The notes under the pieces: generated by a model | Database searches by the model: none | The model's input: only the letters and a program-made list of their open reading frames with translations | Told to the model about the DNA's origin: nothing | Shown: in pieces, positions 1 through 9,396 of the stretch | Layout of the letters: every line of letters starts with the position of its first letter | Numbering within the stretch: the stretch's first letter is position 1 | Assembly (NCBI GenBank): GCA_002431965.1 | Contig: DJEW01000008.1 | Location: 1 to 32,635, forward strand | Length of the DNA stretch: 32,635 bases | Source of the DNA: Clostridiales bacterium UBA5888 | GTDB taxonomy: Bacteria > Bacillota > Clostridia > Oscillospirales > Oscillospiraceae | Direction of reading: 5' to 3' | Program-made: the position numbers and the translations under genes

Positions 1-440
1 CCCTTGGGATAGGGCTCCAGCAGGTCGATGACCTTGATGCCGGTTTCCAGAATCTCCACCGCCGGGCTCTGCTCTTCAAAGGAAGGCGGCTGGCGGTAAA
101 TGCTGCGCACAGGCGTCCCCTCCGGCACCGGGCCGCCGTTGTCAATGGGCTGGCCCAGCACGTTGAACATCCGGCCCAGGGTGGCCTCTCCCACCGGCAC
201 CTGAATGGTGCTGCCGGGATCGCATACCGTCATTCCCCGGGACAGCCCCTCGCTGCCGGAGAGCATGACGCAGCGGACCGTGTTCTCCCCCACATGCTGG
301 GCGACCTCCATGACCTTGGTGACGCCGTCCTTTTCCACGCTGAGGGCCTCTCTGATCTTCGGCAGATGGCCGGCCTGGAATTCCACGTCCACAACCGGGC
401 CGGAAATCTGCACGATGGTTCCTGTTTTCAACTCGCTCAC
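1..440 (-). CDS. atpD: F1 ATP synthase beta subunit, N-terminal part (cut by window edge)
   Basis: This is the catalytic beta subunit of F1, a cytoplasmic subunit that makes or hydrolyses ATP. Only the first 146 codons are present; the frame runs off the left edge just before the expected P-loop. The visible protein begins VSELKTGTIVQISGPVVDVEF and contains GRMFNVLGQPIDNGGPVP and ETGIKVIDLLEPYPKG, the usual beta-barrel domain and the lead-in to the nucleotide fold. The start is a GTG at 440-438 that overlaps the atpG stop as GTGA, with an AGGAAGG Shine-Dalgarno a few bases upstream. The overlap suggests translational coupling to gamma. It is the last visible gene of the operon; atpC would be expected further left. 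Family assignment is secure. Confidence 0.96.
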   Translation of the reverse strand, partial: MSELKTGTIVQISGPVVDVEFQAGHLPKIREALSVEKDGVTKVMEVAQHVGENTVRCVMLSGSEGLSRGMTVCDPGSTIQVPVGEATLGRMFNVLGQPIDNGGPVPEGTPVRSIYRQPPSFEEQSPAVEILETGIKVIDLLEPYPK

Positions 441-1336
441 GCTTCCTTCCTGTGTTTCCGGCGCTGAGCCTTGGCGCCGGCGGAAATCTCTGTGATCTCC
501 TGGGTAATGGCCGCCTGCCGGACCCGGTTATACTGAAGGGACAGCTGCCCCAGCAGTTCCTCCGCGTTCTGATTGGCGGCGTCCATCGCGGTCATCCGGG
601 CGTTCTGCTCACAGCAGAAGCTGTCAACCAGAGCGCTGTAGATGAAGCCCGAGATATAGCTCTGCATCACGTTGTTCAGCACCGCCGTCACCGAGGGGAC
701 AAATTCAAACGGCTCCTCCACCGCTTTTTCCCTGCAGGGCGTCGCAAAATGGCTTCTGCGGAAGGGCAGCAGGCGGGTGGTCTTCGCCTCGGACAGCAGG
801 CTGCTCTCCATGTCTGTGTAAACGATGAAGATCTCCTTCAGTTCTCCCCGGTCAAAGCCGTCCAGCAGCTCGGCGCTGATTTCCCGCGCCCGCGCCATGG
901 TGGGGTTCTGGGCCGTGTAGAGAAAGCTGCGCTCAATGGGGATTCCCCGCTGGGCAAAGAAATGCCGGCCATACTCCCCCACCACAAACAGCTTCGTATC
1001 CGGGTGCCGGCTCAAAAGCCGTTCCGCCTCTTTGAGCACGTTCTGATTATACGCGCCGGCCAGGCCCTTATCGGCGGTAATCACCAGGCACCCGTAGGTG
1101 CCCTCCCGGGGAGCGGCGTCATCCATCGGATAAAAGTAGGAACTGTCCACATCGCTGGCCGTCCGGAAAATCCGTTTGATCTCTCCCCGCAGCGCCTCGA
1201 AATAGGGGCGGGTATTCGTCAGCTCCGTCCTGGCCTTCCGCAGCTTGGTGGAGGCGATGAGATACATGGCATTGGTGATCTTCCGCGTCTCCCGGACGCT
1301 TCCGATCCGGTTCTTGATCTCCTTGGTGCCGGCCAT
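437..1336 (-). CDS. atpG: F1 ATP synthase gamma subunit
   Basis: This is the central rotor shaft of F1, linking c-ring rotation to the catalytic sites. The 299-residue protein starts MAGTKEIKNRIGSVRETRKI, the conserved N-terminal coiled-coil helix of gamma, and ends with the matching C-terminal helix (ELLGQLSLQYNRVRQAAITQ, then EITEISAGAKA). Two GTG codons lie 9 and 12 bases further upstream in frame, but the ATG at 1336 fits the family N-terminus and sits one base after the atpA stop (TGA-A-ATG). The 3' end overlaps the atpD start by 4 bases. Length is slightly above the usual 280-295 residues. The identification is firm; only the exact start is open. Confidence 0.96.
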   Translation of the reverse strand: MAGTKEIKNRIGSVRETRKITNAMYLIASTKLRKARTELTNTRPYFEALRGEIKRIFRTASDVDSSYFYPMDDAAPREGTYGCLVITADKGLAGAYNQNVLKEAERLLSRHPDTKLFVVGEYGRHFFAQRGIPIERSFLYTAQNPTMARAREISAELLDGFDRGELKEIFIVYTDMESSLLSEAKTTRLLPFRRSHFATPCREKAVEEPFEFVPSVTAVLNNVMQSYISGFIYSALVDSFCCEQNARMTAMDAANQNAEELLGQLSLQYNRVRQAAITQEITEISAGAKAQRRKHRKEA

Positions 1337-1337
1337 T

Positions 1338-3098
1338 TCACGCACCACGCTTTCCGGCGTTCAGGAACTGATCCCGGAATTGCTTCGCCAGCGTCAGAAT
1401 CTGCTCCCGATCCTCATCGGGCAGTTTTCCGGTGCCGTCGATCCGGCTGCACAGCTCCGACGCCTGTTCCTCCACAAACTCCAGCAGCTCCCGGCGGAAA
1501 TCCTCCATCCGGTTCAGGGGGACGTCCTGCATGACATGCTTCAGGGCAGCCACCAGCGTAATGACCTGCTCATGCTGGCTGAAGGGATGGTACTGCTTCT
1601 GCCGCAGCAGGCGCATCAGCCCCTGGCCATAGACCAGCTGACGCTTGGTGGCGTCGTCCAGGTCGCTGGAAAACTGGGTAAAGACCTCCATCTCCCGGTA
1701 CTGAGCCAGATCCAGCCGGAGGGCGCCCGCGGCGGTTTTCATCGCCTTGGTCTGGGCGTCTCCGCCCACACGGGACACGGACAGGCCCACATTGACAGCA
1801 GGCCGCTGTCCGGAGAAAAACAGGTCGCTCTCCAGGAAAATCTGACCGTCGGTAATGGAGATGACGTTGGTGGGAATATAAGCGGACACGTCCCCTGCCT
1901 GAGTCTCGATAATGGGCAGCGCGGTCATGCTGCCGCCGCCCAGCTCATCGGACAGATGGGCGGAGCGCTCCAGCAGACGGGAGTGCAGGTAAAACACATC
2001 GCCGGGATAGGCCTCCCGTCCGGGGGACCGCTCCAGCAGCAGGCTCAGGGCCCGGTACGCGATGGCGTGCTTGGACAGGTCGTCATACACGATCAGCACA
2101 TCCCGGCCCTGATACATGAAATACTCGCCCAGCGCGCAGCCGGCGTAGGGGGCGATATACTGCAGGGAGGCCGGCGCGCTGGCCGGGGCGTTGACCACCA
2201 CGGTATAGTCCATGGCTCCCCGGCGGGTGAGGTTCTCCGTCAGCTGGGCCACGGAGCTGGACTTCTGCCCGATGGCCACATAGATGCACACCACGTTCTT
2301 ACCCTTCTGGTTGAGAATGGTGTCCAGCGCGATGGCGGTCTTGCCGGTCTGGCGGTCGCCGATAATCAGTTCCCGCTGTCCCCGGCCGATCGGGAACATG
2401 GAATCAATGGCCAGCAGGCCGGTTTCCATGGGGGTATTCACCGGCTGGCGGTCCAGAATGCCCGGGGCGGCCGCCTCGATGGGCCGGTAGGCCTCGGCCC
2501 GGATTTCGCCCTTGCCGTCGATGGGAGCGCCCAGCGCGTCCACGACACGGCCCAGGAAGCCGTCTCCCACCGGCATGCCGGCGGTCTTTCCCGTGCGGCG
2601 GACAATACTGCCCTCCACCACGTCGCCGCTGTCGCCGAACAGGATGCAGCCGACCTCATTCCGCCGCAGATCCTGCACCATACCCTTCACTCCGGAGGAA
2701 AAGAGCAGGATCTCGCCGTACTGCGCGTGTTCCAATCCGCTGACCGTGGCGATTTCGTCGCCCACCGTCAGCACCTCGCCGGTCTCCTCCGGCGCCACGG
2801 ACGGCGTCCAGTTCCGGACGGTCTCCCGCATCAGCGGAAGGACGTCCTCTCCGCCCGGCTTGAGCTGCTGCAGCCGTTCCTTGAACTGCCGCACCCGGCC
2901 TTCCAGGCTCCAGTCGTATACGTCGGCTCCCGCTTCCAGGCGGAAGCCGCCCTTCAGGTTCTCTTCCCGCTTCCAGTCCAGCGTCACCGGGCACTGATAC
3001 TTCCGCGTCAGAAAGCTCACAAACCGCTGGCGCTGCCGGTCCGTAGGTTCGGTATCGCTGTACAGGACAGCCGACAGCTCTTTTTCAGGACTGCTCAT
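1338..3098 (-). CDS. atpA: F1 ATP synthase alpha subunit with N-terminal delta-like (OSCP C-terminal) domain
   Basis: This 586-residue protein is about 80 residues longer than a normal alpha. Residues ~95-586 are alpha: beta-barrel (EVLTVGDEIATVSGL), Walker A GDRQTGKT near residue 247, and the SVSRVGGDAQ segment with the arginine finger near residue 440. Residues ~5-80 resemble the C-terminal domain of delta (AtpH): a helix, then YQCPVTLDWKREENLKGGF and DWSLEGRVRQFKERLQ, equivalent to the 'GG.... D.S..GRL..L' end of delta. No separate atpH lies between atpF and this gene. The delta N-terminal helical domain, which normally binds the alpha N-termini, is not seen. The start has a perfect AGGAGG six bases upstream and overlaps atpF by 14 bases. 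The alpha identity is certain; the delta-domain call is by motif reading only. Confidence 0.95.
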   Translation of the reverse strand: MSSPEKELSAVLYSDTEPTDRQRQRFVSFLTRKYQCPVTLDWKREENLKGGFRLEAGADVYDWSLEGRVRQFKERLQQLKPGGEDVLPLMRETVRNWTPSVAPEETGEVLTVGDEIATVSGLEHAQYGEILLFSSGVKGMVQDLRRNEVGCILFGDSGDVVEGSIVRRTGKTAGMPVGDGFLGRVVDALGAPIDGKGEIRAEAYRPIEAAAPGILDRQPVNTPMETGLLAIDSMFPIGRGQRELIIGDRQTGKTAIALDTILNQKGKNVVCIYVAIGQKSSSVAQLTENLTRRGAMDYTVVVNAPASAPASLQYIAPYAGCALGEYFMYQGRDVLIVYDDLSKHAIAYRALSLLLERSPGREAYPGDVFYLHSRLLERSAHLSDELGGGSMTALPIIETQAGDVSAYIPTNVISITDGQIFLESDLFFSGQRPAVNVGLSVSRVGGDAQTKAMKTAAGALRLDLAQYREMEVFTQFSSDLDDATKRQLVYGQGLMRLLRQKQYHPFSQHEQVITLVAALKHVMQDVPLNRMEDFRRELLEFVEEQASELCSRIDGTGKLPDEDREQILTLAKQFRDQFLNAGKRGA

Positions 3099-3591
3099 GG
3101 CGAGCCTCCTTTTCCGTCAGGTCCAGGAACTGGTCAAACGCATCGCCGCCGGACTGGAGAACCAGCTTCTCCGTGGCCTCCGCCGCCAGATCCTGAACCT
3201 CCTGATGGGCTTCCTCCACGATTTTCTCCCGGCTGTGCTCCGCAGCCGTCTGGGCGTCGGAGAGGATTTTCTCCGCCTGGGCTTTGGCGTCCTCCAGCTG
3301 ACGCTGGGCGGAGGCCTGCGCGGCCTGCGCGGCCCGCTTCTTCTCCTGAAGGATCTCTTCGCCGGCGGCGTCCAGCTTGGCCTGATAGTCGGCCTTCAGC
3401 CGTTCGGCCTCCTGAGCGGTCTTCTCCGCCTGATCCGCCTGGGCCTGATAGTAGGCCTCCCGCTTCGCCATAAAGGCCTTTACAGGCCGGTACAGCAGAA
3501 CGTAAAGCCCCCCCGCCAGAATGGCGAAATTCATCAGGTGCAGCAGAATCTGCTGCCAGTCAATATTCAGAGGGATGTTCACGGTCTCCAC
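3085..3591 (-). CDS. atpF: Fo ATP synthase subunit b
   Basis: This is the peripheral stalk subunit. It has one membrane helix near residues 14-35 (WQQILLHLMNFAILAGGLYV), then the short RPVKAFMAKRE hinge, then a long Ala/Glu/Lys/Gln-rich coiled coil (about residues 42-150). The length of 168 residues is typical. The longest frame begins at a GTG (3591) only one or two bases after GAGGAAGG; a second GTG at 3582 would give about 10 bases of spacing and a 165-residue protein (MNIPLNIDW...), so the start is uncertain. The gene starts 8 bases after atpE and overlaps the atpA fusion gene by 14 bases. Its C-terminus should contact the delta-like domain fused to alpha. Confidence 0.94.
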   Translation of the reverse strand: METVNIPLNIDWQQILLHLMNFAILAGGLYVLLYRPVKAFMAKREAYYQAQADQAEKTAQEAERLKADYQAKLDAAGEEILQEKKRAAQAAQASAQRQLEDAKAQAEKILSDAQTAAEHSREKIVEEAHQEVQDLAAEATEKLVLQSGGDAFDQFLDLTEKEARHEQS

Positions 3592-3598
3592 CCCTTCC

Positions 3599-3982
3599 TC
3601 ACAGGACGAAGATAATCAAAATGACAACCAGCAGGGCGTAGATGATGGCGGTCTCGATAAACACCAGGCCCAGCATCAGCGTCGTTCGAATTTTGCTCTC
3701 CGCCTCCGGCTGACGGGCAATGCCCTCCGCGGATTTGCTGACGGCGATGCCCATTCCGATCGCGCCGCCCGCCGCGGCCAGGCCGATGGCGACGCCGGTG
3801 GCGACGGCCTTCATGCCAACTCCGCTGCCGGAGTCCGCCGCGGCCGCCTGCTCCGTCTGCGCGGCCGGAACAGCACTGCTGTTGTCCGCCGCCGCGGCGT
3901 AGGCAGGCACAGCCATGGCCGCCAGCATCACAATCAGCAGCACCAGAACAGAGAGATTCTTTTTCTGAAATACCTTTTTCAT
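3599..3982 (-). CDS. atpE: Fo ATP synthase subunit c with signal-peptide-like N-terminal extension
   Basis: This is the proteolipid of the rotor ring. The two-helix hairpin is clear: a Gly/Ala-rich helix 1, the SAEGIARQPEAE loop, and helix 2 with the ion-binding Glu110 in VFIETAIIYALL. Helix 1 has Met where Na+-binding rings carry Gln, which argues for proton coupling (inference). The protein is 127 residues, against 70-90 normally. The extra N-terminus looks like a Sec signal: MKKVFQKKN, a hydrophobic stretch, then VPAYA followed by an Ala/Ser/Gln-rich linker. An upstream in-frame ATG overlaps the atpB stop, but the ATG at 3982 has GAGGAGG nine bases upstream, so it was chosen. Identity is firm; the function of the extension is unknown. 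Confidence 0.94.
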   Translation of the reverse strand: MKKVFQKKNLSVLVLLIVMLAAMAVPAYAAAADNSSAVPAAQTEQAAAADSGSGVGMKAVATGVAIGLAAAGGAIGMGIAVSKSAEGIARQPEAESKIRTTLMLGLVFIETAIIYALLVVILIIFVL

Positions 3983-4017
3983 TTTCAATAGCCTCCTCAA
4001 TGATTTACCGGCGCCGG

Positions 4018-4881
4018 TCATACAGCGCTCTGATCCGCCGGGGCCGCAGCCCGCCGCGGTGTTTTTACTCTTTTCTTCTTCGGGGGAGCAGGCTCAGACA
4101 CTTCCCCATAAAACAGCGCCGTCAGCATCGTCAGCACATAGCTCTGAATCAGGGCGTGGAGCAGGGTAAACAGCACGCCCACCAGAACCGGCAGCACGAA
4201 ACTCAGGCAGATGTAATAATAGACCAGCTCCGTCACCAGAAGGCCGCTGAGCAAGGCCCCGAACAGACGGAAGCTCATGGAGATAGGCAGGGAAAATTCC
4301 TTCAGCGTGGCCTTGACGCCGCGCAGGCCGTTGCTGAGGATTCCCCCTGAGAGAATGACCAGATAAGACAGGCATCCCAGGGCAATCGCCCCGTTGACGT
4401 CCGACAGCGGCGCCGGCAGCGTGACGGAGTGTCCGCTTACGCTCACTGCCTGAAGTCCGATCAGTTCGAACAGCGTCCCCACAAAAATATAGACACCGGC
4501 GGCAAAGATGTACGCTCCCAGAAAGCCGTTTCTGCGCGGGCTGCTGTTCTTTGCCATACGGTCAAACAGGCCCACGATTTCCTCCAGAACCAGCTGAAGC
4601 TTTCCCGGCACATATCGGAACCGGGGAATGACGAAAATCCGAAGCAGCGCGGCCGCTGCCAGCAGCACCGCCGTCACCGTCATGGCGGAAATCAGGCCGG
4701 GGTTGACCTCCTTCCAGCCAAACAGACTGATGCGGTTGGCGTCATGAAGCACCGCGTCCCGCATGGTTTCCTGCACGGTCTCCGCCCTGCCTCCCGGTGA
4801 TCCGGTGATAATGGAGGCAATCAAAAGAACCGCCGCCACTGCCAGCCAGACGGCAACCGCTTTTCGATTTACGCGTTTCAT
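4018..4881 (-). CDS. atpB: Fo ATP synthase subunit a
   Basis: This is the stator membrane subunit that forms the ion half-channels against the c-ring. The 287-residue, five- to six-helix protein contains SMSFRLFGALLSG, with the essential arginine near residue 205, and a C-terminal ALIQSYVLTMLTALFYGE helix, both diagnostic. The usual Asn after RLFG is Ala here. A basic/proline-rich tail (PPKKKRVKTPRR) extends past the last helix into the cytoplasm. It is the first gene of the operon, with AAGGAGAGG about 10-12 bases before the ATG. No atpI-like gene precedes it. A leader of roughly 130 bases and a candidate TATAAT lie upstream, facing a divergent LysR gene. Confidence 0.96.
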   Translation of the reverse strand: MKRVNRKAVAVWLAVAAVLLIASIITGSPGGRAETVQETMRDAVLHDANRISLFGWKEVNPGLISAMTVTAVLLAAAALLRIFVIPRFRYVPGKLQLVLEEIVGLFDRMAKNSSPRRNGFLGAYIFAAGVYIFVGTLFELIGLQAVSVSGHSVTLPAPLSDVNGAIALGCLSYLVILSGGILSNGLRGVKATLKEFSLPISMSFRLFGALLSGLLVTELVYYYICLSFVLPVLVGVLFTLLHALIQSYVLTMLTALFYGEVSEPAPPKKKRVKTPRRAAAPADQSAV

Positions 4882-5018
4882 ATGAACATGACCTCTCCTT
4901 TTTGCAGCTCTTCATACCCTGAAAATCCCGGCCGGGCCGCCGGACATTCCGGCAGGCGCCGCAGCCGGCCGCCGGCTCTTCCGTCCGGGTCCGAAAGCAT
5001 CCAATGCCGCACCTCTAA

Positions 5019-5024
5019 ATTATA
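5019..5024 (-). promoter_or_regulatory. Candidate -10 box for the atp operon
   Basis: On the minus strand this reads TATAAT, about 140 bases before the atpB start, in the only AT-rich patch of the leader. No good -35 is found at 17 bases, so the call is tentative. The transcript would have a GC-rich leader of roughly 130 nucleotides. Confidence 0.35.
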
Positions 5025-5137
5025 TCTGAAATTGCGTGAGAAAACCGTAAAGAATCCGCCGCGCGGCATTAAAGCGGAATAAATTCGCACCCGCGCCGTG
5101 ACAATCCGTTTTTCGCGGGACATTCTGTGTTCCTTGG

Positions 5138-5166
5138 TTGCTTTTCTTGCCGTTGGGTATTATACT
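5138..5166 (+). promoter_or_regulatory. Sigma-A promoter for the LysR-type regulator
   Basis: TTGCTT (5138-5143), 17 bases, TATACT (5161-5166). It points at the LysR gene and predicts a start of transcription near 5173, upstream of the palindrome at 5211-5225. Confidence 0.55.
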
Positions 5167-5210
5167 CAAGAAATCGGCAAAATGTAAAATGTATATTTAA
5201 TATATATCTC

Positions 5211-5225
5211 ATACACCTTTTGTAT
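5211..5225. promoter_or_regulatory. T-N11-A palindrome, possible LysR operator
   Basis: ATACACCTTTTGTAT has ATAC/GTAT arms and contains a T-N11-A LysR-box core. It lies just before the regulator's ribosome site and in the divergent region shared with atpB, where autoregulatory LysR sites are usual. Assignment is by position and symmetry only. Confidence 0.4.
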
Positions 5226-5244
5226 GGCAAAGGAGCATGAAAAT

Positions 5245-6141
5245 ATGGACGTCAACTACGATTATTACCGGATTTTCTATCATGTTGCACAATGCCGCAG
5301 CTTCACCCGGGCGGCGGAAGCCCTCGGAAACAACCAGCCCAACATCACCCGCTGTATGAACAATCTGGAACAGGAGCTGGGCTGCAGGCTGTTTGCCCGC
5401 TCCAACCGGGGCGTGGCCCTGACGCCGGAGGGAGAGCGGCTGTTCCGCCGCGTTTCCGTGGCCTGCGAGCAGCTGCAGCTGGGCGAGGATGAAATCCGCC
5501 GGGACTGCAGTCTGGACACCGGGACCATCTCCATCGCGGCCAGCGAAACCGCCCTGCATCTGCTGCTGCTGGAAAAGCTCTCCGCCTTTCACACCCGTTA
5601 TCCCGGCGTACGTCTGCGGATTACCAACGACTCCTCGCCCCAGGCCATCGCGGCCCTGCGCCGGGGACAAGCGGACTGCGCCATTGTCACCACGCCCGCC
5701 GAGATCGCGCCGCCTCTGCGGGAAACGCGGCTTCTCACCTTTCAGGACATCCTGCTGTGCGGCAGCCGCTATCAGGAGCTGGCCTCGAAAACCAGAAGTC
5801 TGGCAGAGCTGAGGTCCTATCCCTTCATCTCCATGGGGCCGGGCACCAGCACCTACGACTTCTATCAGCGGCTGTTCGTCAAGCATGACCTCGCCTTCCG
5901 GGTGGATATGGAGGCCTCCACCATGGATCAGGTGCTGCCGATGATCCGCTACAATCTGGGCATCGGCTTCTGCTCGGGCGCCATGGCCGCCGGACTGCTG
6001 TCCAGCGGGGAGATCTATCAGATCCCGCTGTCTGAGCCGGTACCGGAGCGGTCCATCTGTCTTCTTGAGGACACGGCCCATCCCCAGAGCGTCGCTTTCA
6101 AGGCCCTGCGAAAGCAGCTTCTCTCCCCCGCGGAGGGCTGA
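5245..6141 (+). CDS. LysR-type transcriptional regulator
   Basis: This 298-residue protein has an N-terminal winged helix-turn-helix (residues ~1-62; CRSFTRAAEALGNNQPNITR, then NLEQELGCRLFARSNRGVALT, the LysR signature) and a two-lobed periplasmic-binding-like effector domain (~90-290). The ATG at 5245 was preferred over one 21 bases upstream because AAAGGAG lies nine bases before it and the family N-terminus begins MDVNYDYYRIF. It is divergent from the atp operon and convergent with hppA, so it may control one of them, but LysR proteins also act elsewhere. The effector cannot be read from sequence. A strong shared terminator follows. Confidence 0.93.
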   Translation: MDVNYDYYRIFYHVAQCRSFTRAAEALGNNQPNITRCMNNLEQELGCRLFARSNRGVALTPEGERLFRRVSVACEQLQLGEDEIRRDCSLDTGTISIAASETALHLLLLEKLSAFHTRYPGVRLRITNDSSPQAIAALRRGQADCAIVTTPAEIAPPLRETRLLTFQDILLCGSRYQELASKTRSLAELRSYPFISMGPGTSTYDFYQRLFVKHDLAFRVDMEASTMDQVLPMIRYNLGIGFCSGAMAAGLLSSGEIYQIPLSEPVPERSICLLEDTAHPQSVAFKALRKQLLSPAEG

Positions 6142-6168
6142 CCCGGCTGCGTCAATGCAACAAAACGA

Positions 6169-6199
6169 CCGGGAGCTGCCGAAAAACGGCAGCTCCCGG
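6169..6199. terminator. Bidirectional intrinsic terminator between lysR and hppA
   Basis: A perfect 13-bp stem (arms 6169-6181 and 6187-6199) with an AAAAA loop. It is followed by TTTCATTT on the plus strand and CGTTTTGTT on the minus strand, so it serves both convergent genes. Confidence 0.85.
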
Positions 6200-6272
6200 T
6201 TTCATTTGCCTGGAACGGGCGTCCGGGTCAAACCGGACAGGGTTTCCCGGAAAGCTTCAAAGCACTTGGGGC

Positions 6273-8396
<2,124 letters not shown>

Positions 8397-8423
8397 GTAA
8401 ATTCCTCCCTCAGGTAATTTCGG

Positions 8424-8525
8424 CCCTGTTTCAGGGGCGGAAAATCGTTCCACCGGCACGCTTTCTCGTTTTCCCGCGTCTTCTGACTGCTGCCCCGTGC
8501 GGGCTTCCCACCGGAAAAGCGTACC
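8424..8525 (-). ncRNA. Structured 5' leader of hppA (candidate cis-regulatory RNA)
   Basis: Reading the minus strand, a 10-bp outer helix (8525-8516 with 8464-8455, one G-U pair) closes a junction. It contains a UUCC/GGAA hairpin and a CCCGC/GCGGG helix (8503-8499 with 8477-8473) capped by GUC-AGAA-GAC. Two further hairpins follow directly (8454-8436, GGUGGAA/UUCCGCC; 8436-8424, CCCUG/CAGGG) before the ribosome site. The arrangement resembles an aptamer plus expression platform, but it matches no riboswitch class I can name. Pairing was found by eye, without energy calculation or covariation. Confidence 0.4.
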
Positions 8526-8592
8526 TCCCCGCGAAAATCTCCCTGCTGCCGGATATGCTCTGCCGCTCCTTCAAGGCCTTTCTTGCAGTTTT

Positions 8593-8620
8593 ATTTTATC
8601 ACAGGTCGTTATGTTTACAA
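8593..8620 (-). promoter_or_regulatory. Sigma-A promoter of hppA
   Basis: On the minus strand: TTGTAA (8620-8615), 16 bases, TAAAAT (8598-8593) with an extended TGA before the -10. It predicts a 5' leader of about 190 nucleotides. Confidence 0.6.
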
Positions 8621-8835
8621 GAAAAATTTAGCTAATTTTAACCGCCTTTTGTTATCTTTACATTTTCTGACGAAAATCTTACGTTAAAATTTCTTTTCTT
8701 GTGAACTTTTTACAATGGTTTTCAGGCGTCTTCATGCCGCCGGACTTCCAGCCGGAAGCGTACATAATTTCCGGCAGGCGGCGCACAATAGGATCCGGCG
8801 AAAGCCAACATTTCTTTTTGCAGGAGGAATTCACG

Positions 8836-9027
8836 ATGACAACCGATAAAACCAACGGCGGCTGCAGCTGCACGCCCAACCAGAGCATCAAATGCACGGT
8901 CAACAACTGCGCCAACCACTGCCAGGACCAGAACTACTGCGGCCTGAACACCATTACCGTGGGTACCCACGAGAGCAATCCCACCCAGGTCCAGTGCACC
9001 GACTGCGAGAGCTTCAAGCTGAAGTAA
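8836..9027 (+). CDS. DUF1540 cysteine-rich small protein
   Basis: This 63-residue protein has seven cysteines, arranged as CSC, CTVNNCANHCQDQNYC and CTDCESF. That pattern, with ITVGT between, matches the DUF1540 family common in Clostridia and bacilli. It is probably a small metal-binding (zinc-like) protein; no biochemical role is established that I can cite. AGGAGG lies eight bases before the ATG, which rejects longer in-frame starts. It is monocistronic, divergent from hppA, and followed by a GC-rich hairpin. The AT-rich 8600-8700 stretch upstream must hold its promoter, but I could not pick a clear -35/-10 pair for this strand. Confidence 0.88.
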   Translation: MTTDKTNGGCSCTPNQSIKCTVNNCANHCQDQNYCGLNTITVGTHESNPTQVQCTDCESFKLK

Positions 9028-9039
9028 GCAGCCACTTCC

Positions 9040-9076
9040 GGAAGGGACGGTCCTCTTCATTCCGGCCGTCCCTTCC
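9040..9076 (+). terminator. Hairpin after the DUF1540 gene
   Basis: An 11-bp perfect stem, GGAAGGGACGG (9040-9050) with CCGTCCCTTCC (9066-9076). It is followed by C-rich rather than T-rich sequence, so it may be a weak terminator or a 3' stabiliser. Confidence 0.5.
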
Positions 9077-9396
9077 CCCTCCATTCCCCCGCGTCCGGGC
9101 GGACGCTTTCTCCGGCCGGGACTGTCGAAAAAGCGGCAAAGCCGCTTCGTTGAGACGGCCGCGCTTTGCTCCGCGCCCCGGTTGACCGCCCCCGGCGGAT
9201 AATCCGGTGCCCGCTCCGCGAGAAATGCTTTCCGCCGCGTACGGAAGGTGAAATTGCCCGGCCCGGGCAGGAAAAGCCGCTCCGGAGCGCGCCGCGGCGG
9301 AACGCGATCGAACCGCGGGCGTGAACCTCCGTGAGACCTTTCCCGCGGGCCGTCCTCCGGTCATTACATATCTTATCATGGGAAGGGGAGCTGTCC
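9077..9396. other. 320-base GC-rich intergenic stretch
   Basis: No credible gene or convincing promoter was seen. It contains several short inverted repeats, including AAGCGGC-AAA-GCCGCTT (9131-9147), which on the minus strand is followed by TTTCG and would look like a terminator with no gene upstream of it. Confidence 0.5.

Noticed and set aside
1245..3473. Very long open frame on the plus strand opposite the atp genes
   Set aside because: It is the antisense shadow of GC-rich atpA/atpF; it has no ribosome site and low-complexity His/Gln/Arg-rich translation.
4878..5123. Small minus-strand frame before atpB that might be atpI
   Set aside because: No membrane helices as expected for AtpI and no ribosome site at its start; it covers the leader and the candidate promoter.
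8424..8525. Cobalamin riboswitch in the hppA leader
   Set aside because: Short look-alike stretches (GGTGGGAAGCC, CAGCAGTC) occur but the conserved core order is not met, and hppA is not a typical target.
9131..9147. Minus-strand terminator in the 9077-9396 gap
   Set aside because: The stem and T-run look right, but no minus-strand gene lies upstream of it, so it may be chance or a remnant.
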